Origin: Deltaproteobacteria bacterium
GTDB lineage: Bacteria > Myxococcota_C > UBA6777
DNA length: 64,000 nt
NCBI GenBank assembly: GCA_006226375.1
Contig: SBHC01000071.1
Span: 1 to 64,000, forward strand
Direction: 5' to 3'
The notes beneath the pieces were generated by a model. That model did not search any database. It was not told where the DNA came from and worked only from the letters and a program-made list of their open reading frames with translations. The translations under genes were made by a program, and so were the position numbers. Position 1 is the stretch's first letter; the number at the start of each line of letters is the position of its first letter. This document shows positions 1 through 7,393 of the stretch, in pieces.

Positions 1-203
1 GGGCTGGTGTCGGATTGACAGTGGGTGTCCTTCAAGCAAGGAACACAGCGTCCTTTGGACGAGCTGTTGTCCAGCAAACAGCGTTCAGGGCAGTTTTCGC
101 ACCCTGGAATGGATACCGCTACTTCTCCTCCGCAACCCAGGAATACAAACATTCCAAAGGCGCAGAGGTAAGCGGCGAGTCGTAGAGCAAGTCGCAATCT
201 CAT
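1..203 (-). CDS. Cys-rich lipoprotein, N-terminal part (runs off window)
   Basis: Translation of the complement from the ATG at 201-203 stays open to the window edge (67 codons). It begins with a short basic stretch and a hydrophobic segment ending in a lipobox-like FLGC (Cys at residue 24), so it is probably an outer-membrane or periplasmic lipoprotein. After that comes a Cys module of the form GCENCPERC, then GRCVPCLKD and CQSDTSP. The same module opens the two other Cys-rich lipoproteins in this window (16659-18761 and 54032-57943), so this is a third paralogue. The bulk of the protein, presumably Cys repeats, lies outside. No ribosome site stands out, but the signal sequence and the paralogue alignment support the start. 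Confidence 0.8.
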   Translation of the reverse strand, partial: MRLRLALRLAAYLCAFGMFVFLGCGGEVAVSIPGCENCPERCLLDNSSSKGRCVPCLKDTHCQSDTS

Positions 204-412
204 GGGCTTCCTTTCTCGGAAAATGGAGGTCATGGCCATTAAGGTTTCTGTCTGTCTCTCTACTCGTTCTATAAAAAGAACGCAAATGTACAAACTCTTT
301 TGTCGAAAAAAATTGCTTTTATTGCAAGTTTCCTTCGAAGAGAGGCCTACTTGTAGGGGGAATGTTGAGCTTTCGGTACGGGGTAGAGCGAGCTGGAAAC
401 GGCCTGTGAGAT

Positions 413-438
413 AGACCCTCCGAGAAGAGGAAGGGTCT
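413..438 (-). terminator. Stem-loop downstream of ppc
   Basis: A 7-bp perfect stem (AGACCCT / AGGGTCT), extendable by CC/GG with a bulge, lies about 28 bases past the ppc stop codon. No T-tract follows on the minus strand, so this is only a possible 3'-end hairpin. Confidence 0.3.
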
Positions 439-465
439 CAGTTTGGGAAGGGAAAGAGGATGGAA

Positions 466-3204
466 TCAACCTGTGCTGCGAAGGCCAGCAGCAATTCCGT
501 TGAAGGTTTGTAGCATAACGTCCCGGAGACGTTGGGTTTCTGGAGTGGTGTCTGTCTCAGGGCGGGAACGAAGTCGGTGGAGAGTTTCAACCTGAAGCAG
601 GTGAAGTGGACGCAACCACTTGTTGCGCGCTCCAATTTGACGCTGGAACACTGGGCGGTGGGCCAGCAGCGAGTCGCGACCTGTCACTGAGAGAATGGCA
701 TCCTGGGTTCGATTGTAAGCTTCGTGGATGTGGTCAAAGATGCGTTGGGCTGTCGCTGGCTCCGTGGCCAATGTCACATACAGAGAAGCCATTGACATAT
801 CGGCTTTGACCAAAGACATCTCAGCGCTGTCCACGAGGAAGCGGAAGAACGGCCAATCGCGGTACATCTGCTGCAACAACTCTTGGTCAGTCTCGCTGCT
901 GGTGATGGCCTGGCCCACACCGTACCATCCAGGCAAATTGAAGCGGCTTTGCATCCACGAGAAGACCCAGGGAATGGCGCGGATGTGTCCTGGATTCACT
1001 GCGCCTCCTCGGCGGGTAGCTGGGCGTGAACCAATTCGCAGTCGGCTGATCTCATCAATCGGGGTGACCCACTGCCAGAAACGCAAAAAGTCGGGCGTTT
1101 CAAACACAAGCGAGCGGTAGGCTTGCAGCGAGTGCTCGGTCAGTTGGTCCATGGTTTGGGCCCAGGCTTCGGGTGCAGGCTCAGGTGAGGACTCATGCGC
1201 CGAAGACAGAAGCACCGCGCTGGTCACTTGCTCCAGCTGACGGCGGGCCAAGGTGGGCGAAGAGTAACGAGCCGAGATGACTTCGCCTTGCTCGGTCACT
1301 CGGAATCGGCCGTTGAGCGTTCCAGGTGGGAGTGCCTGGATGGAGCGGTTGGTTGGGCCTCCACCGCGGGCTACGGTTCCGCCTGTCCCGTGGAAGAAGG
1401 AGTAGCTGATGCCTGCCTTTTGGCAAGAGGCAGCCATGGTGGATTGGGCCTGATACAACGACCATTTGGAGGCAAGGAAGCCACCGTCTTTGTTGCTGTC
1501 GGAGTAGCCCACCATAATCATTTGGTGATGACCGCAGGTTGCCAAGTGCTTCCGATACACAGGAAGGGAGAACAACCGCTCCAAGATCTTGGGAGCAGCC
1601 ACAAGATCGTCCACCGTCTCAAACAGAGGGACAATCGAGAGTCCTTCGGAGCCACCGGTCCATCGAGCCATCAAAAGCACTGCGAGGAGGTCAGCCACTC
1701 CTTGCGTCATCGAGATGATAAAGGGTCCCAGCAGCGCTGAGCCGTACAACGAGCGAGTCCGATGAATCAGTCGGAACAAGGCCCAGGTTTGTGAGGTCTC
1801 AGGTCGAAAGCCTGGCGTGGGAGACAGGCGGGGTGGCTCCTGACGGAGCTGTCTCAACAAGATCTCGGTTCGTTTGTCGTTGTCGAGCTTGGCAAAGTCT
1901 TGGCACTCTCCAAGGGCGCGTAGCGTTTCACCGAGAGACTCGTTCAAGCGGGCTGAATCCTCACGAATGTCGAGGCGTGCGGTGTGCAGCCCAAACGCTG
2001 ACACTTGCTGACGAAGGCCCTGAAGCTTTCCGCCCTGAAGCGGAGCGGGCATCGACTCTTGTATGTAGCGCAACACCATGTCCACATCTTCCGGGTGGAC
2101 AATGGCTTTGTGGGTGGATTCTGAAAGCAGATGGGGAACCATCTTGGCCTGGGAAGCTTCTGCCAAGTCACTGGCCAGCGCACCCAGACAAAGCCGGTAC
2201 AACTCGTCAGGGTAGCGGTCTTGCAAGAAGCGGACATGGTTGGAGAGAGGCTGCCGTGCCTCAAACCATTGGAGCAGCTCGTGCTTGGCTTTGAGTCGAT
2301 CCCCCTGAACACTGAGGTGACGACCCAACATCGTGACCGCTTTGCGATGCTTCTCGACAGCCAAACCACGATGCAGTCGCAACGTCTCGGCCGTTACCTT
2401 CGCGGTTACGTTGGGGTTACCGTCCCGGTCTCCACCCATCCAGGACGCGATGCGTAGCCAGGGCTTCTGGAACGAGACGCCAGGATAATGCTTGGCCAGT
2501 CCATCCTGGAGTGTTTGGTACACGTGGGGAATCTCATCCCATAGGACGTTCTCTAGAATGTAGAGTCCGGTACGTACTTCGTCCGTGACGGAAGGTCGGA
2601 TGGTTCGAGAACGTCGTGTCAACCAAAGGCTGGTGAGCTCCTCTCGAATCGTGCGCTCGGCTTCTTCTTTTTCCCGAGGCAACGTTCTGCTGTTGGACAT
2701 CAGCTGAAGTTGCTCTGCGATACGCTGAAACTTCGACAGCACCGTTCGTCGTTTGATCTCTGTGGGGTGAGCTGTAAAGACCAGCTCAATGTCGAGGTTG
2801 TTGAGCAACGTTTGCAAGTCTTTGGCTTTGAAGCCCTGTTCTTTGAGTTGGCCCAACGCATGCTGGATGGATTCTTCGATCGGTGCCGGGTGGTTGTTCA
2901 GCTCACGTTGATGGAGGACACGGCTGCGTAGCTCATCTTCAGCGATGTTGAACAAGTCAAGCCAGATGGTTGTGGCGAGAGCAACGTGGAAGGACTCCTC
3001 CTCTGTCAACCCTACAATCATCTCGCGAAGGGTGGCTGTGTTGTCCAAGCCGTCTTCTTGATCTTCCAACTCAATCTGTTCTTTCAAACGTTCGAGTAGA
3101 GAGAGCAGTGGGTGGAGATCCAGTTGTTGAAGGGCTTGGGAAAACAAGTCCAACAACCAAGTCATTGTGTCGTTCAGTTGCTTCCATTCATCAATTCGCT
3201 GCAT
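466..3204 (-). CDS. ppc: Phosphoenolpyruvate carboxylase with altered FHGRGG loop
   Basis: This 912-residue protein has the full length and motifs of bacterial PEP carboxylase, the cytosolic enzyme that makes oxaloacetate from PEP and bicarbonate to refill the citric acid cycle. Visible are the VFTAHPTE motif with the catalytic His, the GYSDSNKDGG motif, RGGGPT, and the conserved C-terminus ending NGIAAGLRSTG. AGGAAAGCTC precedes the ATG. The oddity is residue 607: the mobile catalytic loop is normally FHGRGG, but here the codon is ACA, giving FHGTGG. In the E. coli enzyme the corresponding Arg587 has been reported as important for the carboxylation step, so activity may be altered. The rest of the protein is intact and not pseudogene-like. 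No neighbour suggests a pathway cluster. Confidence 0.96.
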   Translation of the reverse strand: MQRIDEWKQLNDTMTWLLDLFSQALQQLDLHPLLSLLERLKEQIELEDQEDGLDNTATLREMIVGLTEEESFHVALATTIWLDLFNIAEDELRSRVLHQRELNNHPAPIEESIQHALGQLKEQGFKAKDLQTLLNNLDIELVFTAHPTEIKRRTVLSKFQRIAEQLQLMSNSRTLPREKEEAERTIREELTSLWLTRRSRTIRPSVTDEVRTGLYILENVLWDEIPHVYQTLQDGLAKHYPGVSFQKPWLRIASWMGGDRDGNPNVTAKVTAETLRLHRGLAVEKHRKAVTMLGRHLSVQGDRLKAKHELLQWFEARQPLSNHVRFLQDRYPDELYRLCLGALASDLAEASQAKMVPHLLSESTHKAIVHPEDVDMVLRYIQESMPAPLQGGKLQGLRQQVSAFGLHTARLDIREDSARLNESLGETLRALGECQDFAKLDNDKRTEILLRQLRQEPPRLSPTPGFRPETSQTWALFRLIHRTRSLYGSALLGPFIISMTQGVADLLAVLLMARWTGGSEGLSIVPLFETVDDLVAAPKILERLFSLPVYRKHLATCGHHQMIMVGYSDSNKDGGFLASKWSLYQAQSTMAASCQKAGISYSFFHGTGGTVARGGGPTNRSIQALPPGTLNGRFRVTEQGEVISARYSSPTLARRQLEQVTSAVLLSSAHESSPEPAPEAWAQTMDQLTEHSLQAYRSLVFETPDFLRFWQWVTPIDEISRLRIGSRPATRRGGAVNPGHIRAIPWVFSWMQSRFNLPGWYGVGQAITSSETDQELLQQMYRDWPFFRFLVDSAEMSLVKADMSMASLYVTLATEPATAQRIFDHIHEAYNRTQDAILSVTGRDSLLAHRPVFQRQIGARNKWLRPLHLLQVETLHRLRSRPETDTTPETQRLRDVMLQTFNGIAAGLRSTG

Positions 3205-3507
3205 GAGCTTTCCTCGCGGGCAAAGGGAATGAGACCGTTATTTGATGTATTCGTTCTTCTTCGCGATCGCAAGGGTTGCTTTTGAGGAGAGCTTGATTTT
3301 CTTGTGATATTTCAAGGAAAAACAACGTTGAACGAGACTCCTGAAAGCCCAACTTCGTGTGTGCGGTAGGCCTCCGATGTTCGTGTTGCAGGGTTGGATT
3401 TTGATGCTGGTGGCGAACTTGAACGACAGAGATTGTGAGGAGAGAAGGCTGGTTGGACCGAAGAGAATCCAACACCAAAGGGAGTCCTTCGTGTGGGGTC
3501 TTTGCGG
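3205..3507. other. Intergenic, no gene seen
   Basis: Open frames here lack coding character. A small inverted repeat (GTTGGA / TCCAAC, 10-base loop, 3450-3471) follows the gene at 3508-4425 but has no T-tract. The ppc promoter is presumably in the 3205-3350 half; I could not assign it. Confidence 0.4.
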
Positions 3508-4425
3508 TTAGTCGTAACGTTTCCCTGGGTTCGGGATTCGCCTTGACTCTTTGCGCCCATCTTTGTAGGCGATCTCAACCACAAGGTTGTTGGGGTACGC
3601 TCCCCCTGCTTTGTTGAACCGGAAGTGCTCCCGTCCGCCGTTGGCAAAGCCGCTTGAGCGGCCCTGTTCCAACACGTTTCCGTTGCCGTCTTTCAAGGTA
3701 ACACCTTGAACGTTATTCGATTCTTTTTCAGAGGTCAGAACCACCAGCTTGCCGCCGTTTTCACTTTGCGGTTTGAACAAGAATCCACCCGGTCCATCGC
3801 TGGCGTTGGAGGCTTGTCCGAGGGAGGCATTGTTGGCTTGACCTGGTCGTCGTGTGGGGTTGGCTTGGCCCGGAGGGGTTGCGATTCCTTTGTTCGGTCG
3901 TTGGGCGTTTTGGGCCGCGAGGTTGCCCAGCGCGTTCCCGCGTGCTTTGCCTCCGCCTTGCTTGGCTTTTCTCATCGCCTTTCGCTTCTTGCGTGCTCGC
4001 TTTCCAGGCGCTTTGGCGGTTGTTCCTTGTGCGCCACCTGGAGCGGGAGGTGTTTGGGCTGCAGGTGTCTGCATCCCGGCTCCAGGATTACCTTGCTGGC
4101 TTCCCATGAGTTGTAGCATTTGCTGCATCAAGTGAGACAACGATTGGAGGATCTGGTTGGCCGTCTGCATCAACGCTTCGGGGTTGGCTCCTGCTCCGTT
4201 CATAGAAGCTGTTTGAGCGTTCTGGGCAACAGAGCCGAAGCCTCCGCTCTGAGCAGCAAATTGAGCATCCGCCTGAATGTTGGGGCCGGTCGATGCTCCC
4301 AGGCCAAAGCTAGGGTTGGCATGGGGAGAGAGCACCGGGGGCATCGAAGGGGATGACATTGGAACTTGGAACGAAGGGGTGGGCCATCCTGTTGCGTCCG
4401 GACCATTGCCTATACCTTGCACCAT
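3508..4425 (-). CDS. Unknown protein, low-complexity with basic linker and beta-rich C-terminus
   Basis: I do not recognise this 305-residue protein. Residues 1-85 are rich in Pro, Ser, Gly and Ala. Residues about 85-110 are amphipathic and Gln/Met/Leu-rich (QILQSLSHLMQQMLQLMGSQ). Then comes a Pro/Ala stretch, a strongly basic patch (GKRARKKRKAMRKAKQGGGK), a Gly/Asn/Ala-rich linker, and a final 80 residues that look like a small beta domain (LVVLTSEK, VTLKDGNGNVLEQG, LVVEIAYKDGR). There is no signal peptide. The start is supported by GGAGAAG four bases before the ATG. The composition and central amphipathic segment recall secreted harpin-like proteins, but that is only an analogy; a nucleic-acid-associated role through the basic patch is equally possible. 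Confidence 0.75.
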   Translation of the reverse strand: MVQGIGNGPDATGWPTPSFQVPMSSPSMPPVLSPHANPSFGLGASTGPNIQADAQFAAQSGGFGSVAQNAQTASMNGAGANPEALMQTANQILQSLSHLMQQMLQLMGSQQGNPGAGMQTPAAQTPPAPGGAQGTTAKAPGKRARKKRKAMRKAKQGGGKARGNALGNLAAQNAQRPNKGIATPPGQANPTRRPGQANNASLGQASNASDGPGGFLFKPQSENGGKLVVLTSEKESNNVQGVTLKDGNGNVLEQGRSSGFANGGREHFRFNKAGGAYPNNLVVEIAYKDGRKESRRIPNPGKRYD

Positions 4426-4457
4426 GATGCTTCTCCTTCCAACTTGAGTGGTTGATA

Positions 4458-4474
4458 ATAGATTGTCTATCTAT
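4458..4474. promoter_or_regulatory. Inverted repeat upstream of unknown gene
   Basis: ATAGAT-TGTCT-ATCTAT lies 33-49 bases in front of the start codon at 4425, followed by ATCGAT. It is a possible operator. Part of it (CTATCGAT) also occurs next to the TetR-site candidate at 7280-7295. Confidence 0.3.
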
Positions 4475-4578
4475 CGATGTAGAAGGAGTTTTTGTTCTTT
4501 GTCAAGGAGATGGTGGACGTGAAGAGCGGGGAGAAGAGAGACTTGTAGGCTGTCTGCCTGGAGGGTTGGGAAGAGGTC

Positions 4579-5067
4579 TTAGGACTCGCGGATGTCCAGG
4601 GACATGATCTGGTCGCCACCTGCGATCGCGTTGACCACGGTTTGTCCGTTGCCGGTTACTTTACCGAAGACAGCGTGCTTTCCATCCAACCAGGGAGTGG
4701 GCACGTGGGTGATGAAGAACTGGCTACCGTTGGTGTTGGGGCCAGCGTTCGCCATGCTCAACACACCAGGTTCGTCGTGTTTGAGTTGCAACGCGCTCTG
4801 CTCATCAGCCCACTTGTAGCCGGGACCTCCGCGGCCTGTTCCCGTGGGGTCACCACCTTGGATCATGAAGTTGTCAATCACGCGGTGAAAGACGATTCCG
4901 TTGTAGAACCCATCGCGAGCAAGGAATACAAAGTTGTTTACGGTTTGCGGAGCTTGTGCAGCAAACAGCTCAATCTCAATCACACCTTTGTTGGTGCTCA
5001 TGACTGCAGTGTAGTTCTTGCTGGGGTCAATGGACATGGCGGGGGGTGCATTGTACTGCTTCGACAT
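4579..5067 (-). CDS. Cyclophilin-type peptidyl-prolyl cis-trans isomerase
   Basis: This 162-residue single-domain cyclophilin would catalyse cis-trans isomerisation of X-Pro bonds. It has no signal peptide, so it is probably cytoplasmic. The family motifs are present: [15 protein letters not shown] with the catalytic Arg, [23 protein letters not shown], and [13 protein letters not shown] with the Trp that marks cyclosporin-sensitive types. The frame is open further upstream, but the start at 5067 is preferred because GGAGAGAAGCA precedes it and the family alignment begins just after. An 18-bp palindrome sits 20 bases upstream in the leader. Confidence 0.93.
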   Translation of the reverse strand: MSKQYNAPPAMSIDPSKNYTAVMSTNKGVIEIELFAAQAPQTVNNFVFLARDGFYNGIVFHRVIDNFMIQGGDPTGTGRGGPGYKWADEQSALQLKHDEPGVLSMANAGPNTNGSQFFITHVPTPWLDGKHAVFGKVTGNGQTVVNAIAGGDQIMSLDIRES

Positions 5068-5086
5068 TGCTTCTCTCCACTTGTAA

Positions 5087-5104
5087 CGCCCCAAATTTGG
5101 GGCG
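5087..5104. promoter_or_regulatory. 18-bp perfect palindrome in cyclophilin leader
   Basis: CGCCCCAAATTTGGGGCG is a perfect palindrome 20 bases before the cyclophilin start and about 105 bases after the P450 stop. A second small hairpin (CGATT-CAA-AATCG, 5116-5128) is just upstream. It could be a repressor site, a transcript-stabilising stem, or a T-less terminator for the TetR-P450 operon. Confidence 0.45.
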
Positions 5105-5209
5105 GGATTGGGTTTCGATTCAAAATCGGGGGCAACTCTAGCAAAGAAGCCACACGAGCGCAAGCAAACCCTCTCCTCTCCTTCTTGGTTTTGGTTTTCT
5201 TCGCTGGTT

Positions 5210-6421
5210 TCATCGACCTTGCAAGGTGACAGGCAAGCGAGACAACTTGTGAACAATCCACATCGACTGAAATCGCAAGGTCTTGGAAGGTTCGGTCAGT
5301 CGGATGTTCTGAGTCTGTTCCACCAAGGTTCGAAGGGCAATCGAAGCCTCCAGGCGGGCCAACGGTGCGCCCAAACAATAGTGAATCCCGCGACCAAATC
5401 CAAGGTGTGGATTGGGAGAGCGGGTGAGGTTGAGTCTGTTGGGGTTGTCAAACACAGATGCATCACGGTTTGCTGACAACAAGGACAACAGCACAGGTGC
5501 AGCAGCAGGTATCTCTGTACCATGTAGTGAAATGGGTTCACGAGCGTAGTACAGCTCTGATGTGAGAAAGGGTCCATCGTAACGGATCAACTCTTCAATC
5601 GCCATCTCCATCGACTCGGGTGAATGTCGCAATGTCTCGAACTCTTCCGGGTGTCTGAGAAGGGTGTGAAGCCCATTTGTAAGCAAGCTTACCGTAGTCT
5701 CGTGCCCTGCTGTGAGGAGCAAAAAGACCATCGCTACAAGTTCGTCTTTGCTTAAGGTTGAGCCTTCCTCTTCGGCTTGTACCAATCCTGTCATAAGGTC
5801 ATCTTGTGGTGAGCGGCGGCGTTGTTCCGCTAGATCTTCTATGAATCCAACAAACCCTTTAATGGAGCGGATCATGGACATGATCCCAAGTGGAGAGGGC
5901 GGCTTCATGATACGATGGACCCAGTCAAAAAATTGGGGAAGGTCTTCTTCGGAGACACCAACCAATCTTGCTATCACCTCCACCGGAAGGGGCAAAGCAA
6001 ACGACTCCACAAAATCAATCGAACCTTTCTGCAAGCATTGCTCCAACAGTCTGTTGGTGATGGATTGAATGATAGGTGCAAGAGAGGCCACTCGTTTGGG
6101 AGTAAATGCTTGCTGTACAAGGCTTCGCAACCTACGGTGATCTGGGTCGTCCATCGTCAGCATGTTGTTCATCAGCGGCTGGGCAAACTTGGGTATCCAC
6201 ATGGCCCGACGCGCCCGCCGATTGCCTTGCACATTGGTGGGGTCTTTGACCAGTCGTTTGTCAGACAAAAGACTCTTTACATCATCGTATCGTGTGATCA
6301 GGTAGGCATGACGAAACATGGAGAGCTTGAGGCGAGACACTGGAGAGTTCTCTCGCAACCATGCCAACGTTTCGTGTGAATTCTGCACAAACTCTTTGCT
6401 GTTCATCTTGATGGTTTTCAT
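5210..6421 (-). CDS. Cytochrome P450 (bacterial class I type)
   Basis: This 403-residue soluble P450 is a haem monooxygenase needing external ferredoxin and reductase partners, none of which is nearby. It has the I-helix AGHETT, the K-helix EELIR (ExxR), and the haem loop [17 protein letters not shown] with the thiolate Cys at about residue 349. Length and motifs fit the CYP107/CYP109-like soluble bacterial group. Its ATG overlaps the stop of the TetR gene in an ATGA arrangement, so the two are co-transcribed and translationally coupled, and the regulator probably senses the substrate or product. The substrate cannot be read from the sequence. Confidence 0.95.
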   Translation of the reverse strand: MKTIKMNSKEFVQNSHETLAWLRENSPVSRLKLSMFRHAYLITRYDDVKSLLSDKRLVKDPTNVQGNRRARRAMWIPKFAQPLMNNMLTMDDPDHRRLRSLVQQAFTPKRVASLAPIIQSITNRLLEQCLQKGSIDFVESFALPLPVEVIARLVGVSEEDLPQFFDWVHRIMKPPSPLGIMSMIRSIKGFVGFIEDLAEQRRRSPQDDLMTGLVQAEEEGSTLSKDELVAMVFLLLTAGHETTVSLLTNGLHTLLRHPEEFETLRHSPESMEMAIEELIRYDGPFLTSELYYAREPISLHGTEIPAAAPVLLSLLSANRDASVFDNPNRLNLTRSPNPHLGFGRGIHYCLGAPLARLEASIALRTLVEQTQNIRLTEPSKTLRFQSMWIVHKLSRLPVTLQGR

Positions 6422-7242
6422 CGTGTGGTGTCCTTTTGCTGGGGCTCGGTCCTGGCTAGGTCAGAATGGGTTGTGGTCTCTTGAGCGTGACATCCTTCCA
6501 AAAACAGATGAGTTAGGATTTGTGCTGTGCGATCAATATCCCCCGAAAGGTGAGGTTTTTGTGTGATTGCGATACCGGCTATCATGCCGACGAGTGCTCC
6601 TGTTAAGAGTTCGGGGTCTCCTTCCAGAGTCCCTCGCTGAACTAGGGAGTCAAAGTAGAGCGTAAGCTGTTTGCGGGCCTGTGCTTCCAAAGCGAGCAAG
6701 TGCTTCACAATCTCTTGCTCTTCGTCAGAAGCTGTGACCCCTGCCAGGAGAAAAGGACCGTGATCTTGCCATGTCAGCAAAGCCATTCGTATGAGCTGTT
6801 GCAGCGCACTTGACACATCTGCTGAACCATCGAGAGGTAGTTGCTGCAGAACTGTGCGTGGAGTTCGTTCATCAGCGTAGGCTGTAAGGAGTCCCTTTCT
6901 GCTTCCAAAATACCGATAGATCGTAGCCTCACCGACCTGAGCTACCTGGGAAATAGCTTCCAAGGTTGCTTTGGCAAGTCCTACACCCCGTGAAACTTCT
7001 ACCAAAGCATCCAGAATCCTCTCTCGTGGCGGTTTCAGTTGCCTGGGATCGATGGCGATTTCCCTCTCTTTCTGTAGCGCTTCCAGCAACCCCTGTTTGG
7101 AACCAAATCGTCGATACAGTGTTCCCCGTGATACACCTGATTGTCTTGCTACATCGGCCAGACTCCATGCTAGACCGCTTTCTCTGTACAATTGTTCTGC
7201 TGTGTCCAAGGCTTTGTGGATTCGACTTTGCTTTTGCGGCAT
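6418..7242 (-). CDS. TetR-family regulator with two HTH domains
   Basis: The protein has 274 residues, longer than usual TetR proteins (about 200) because it carries two N-terminal TetR-type helix-turn-helix units in tandem. The first is at residues 8-58 (LADVARQSGVSRGTLYRRFG) and the second at about 75-125 (AISQVAQVGEATIYRYFG). The ligand domain follows from about 130. It is the first gene of an operon with the P450 at 5210-6421, overlapping by ATGA. A near-palindrome 38 bases upstream of the start is a good operator candidate, which would make it autoregulatory. Tandem HTH TetR proteins are known but uncommon; they could bind two half-sites per chain. Confidence 0.93.
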   Translation of the reverse strand: MPQKQSRIHKALDTAEQLYRESGLAWSLADVARQSGVSRGTLYRRFGSKQGLLEALQKEREIAIDPRQLKPPRERILDALVEVSRGVGLAKATLEAISQVAQVGEATIYRYFGSRKGLLTAYADERTPRTVLQQLPLDGSADVSSALQQLIRMALLTWQDHGPFLLAGVTASDEEQEIVKHLLALEAQARKQLTLYFDSLVQRGTLEGDPELLTGALVGMIAGIAITQKPHLSGDIDRTAQILTHLFLEGCHAQETTTHSDLARTEPQQKDTTR

Positions 7243-7279
7243 TTCCTCTCCGTTGTGTTTTCGTTTGCCTGAGTCGTTT

Positions 7280-7295
7280 GATAGTCTAGTCTATC
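7280..7295. promoter_or_regulatory. Candidate operator of the tandem-HTH TetR regulator
   Basis: GATAGTCTAGTCTATC is palindromic except for one symmetric pair around a central CTAG. It lies 38-53 bases upstream of the TetR start codon, where an autorepressor would block its own promoter. Confidence 0.5.
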
Positions 7296-7393
7296 GATTG
7301 TTTCTTTTTTGTCAAGGCAAAGCTCAACTTTGGATGTGATTCGACTTTGAAAAGAGGTTGTTGTATGGCCAGAACCTGTGGAACAGAGAGAGT

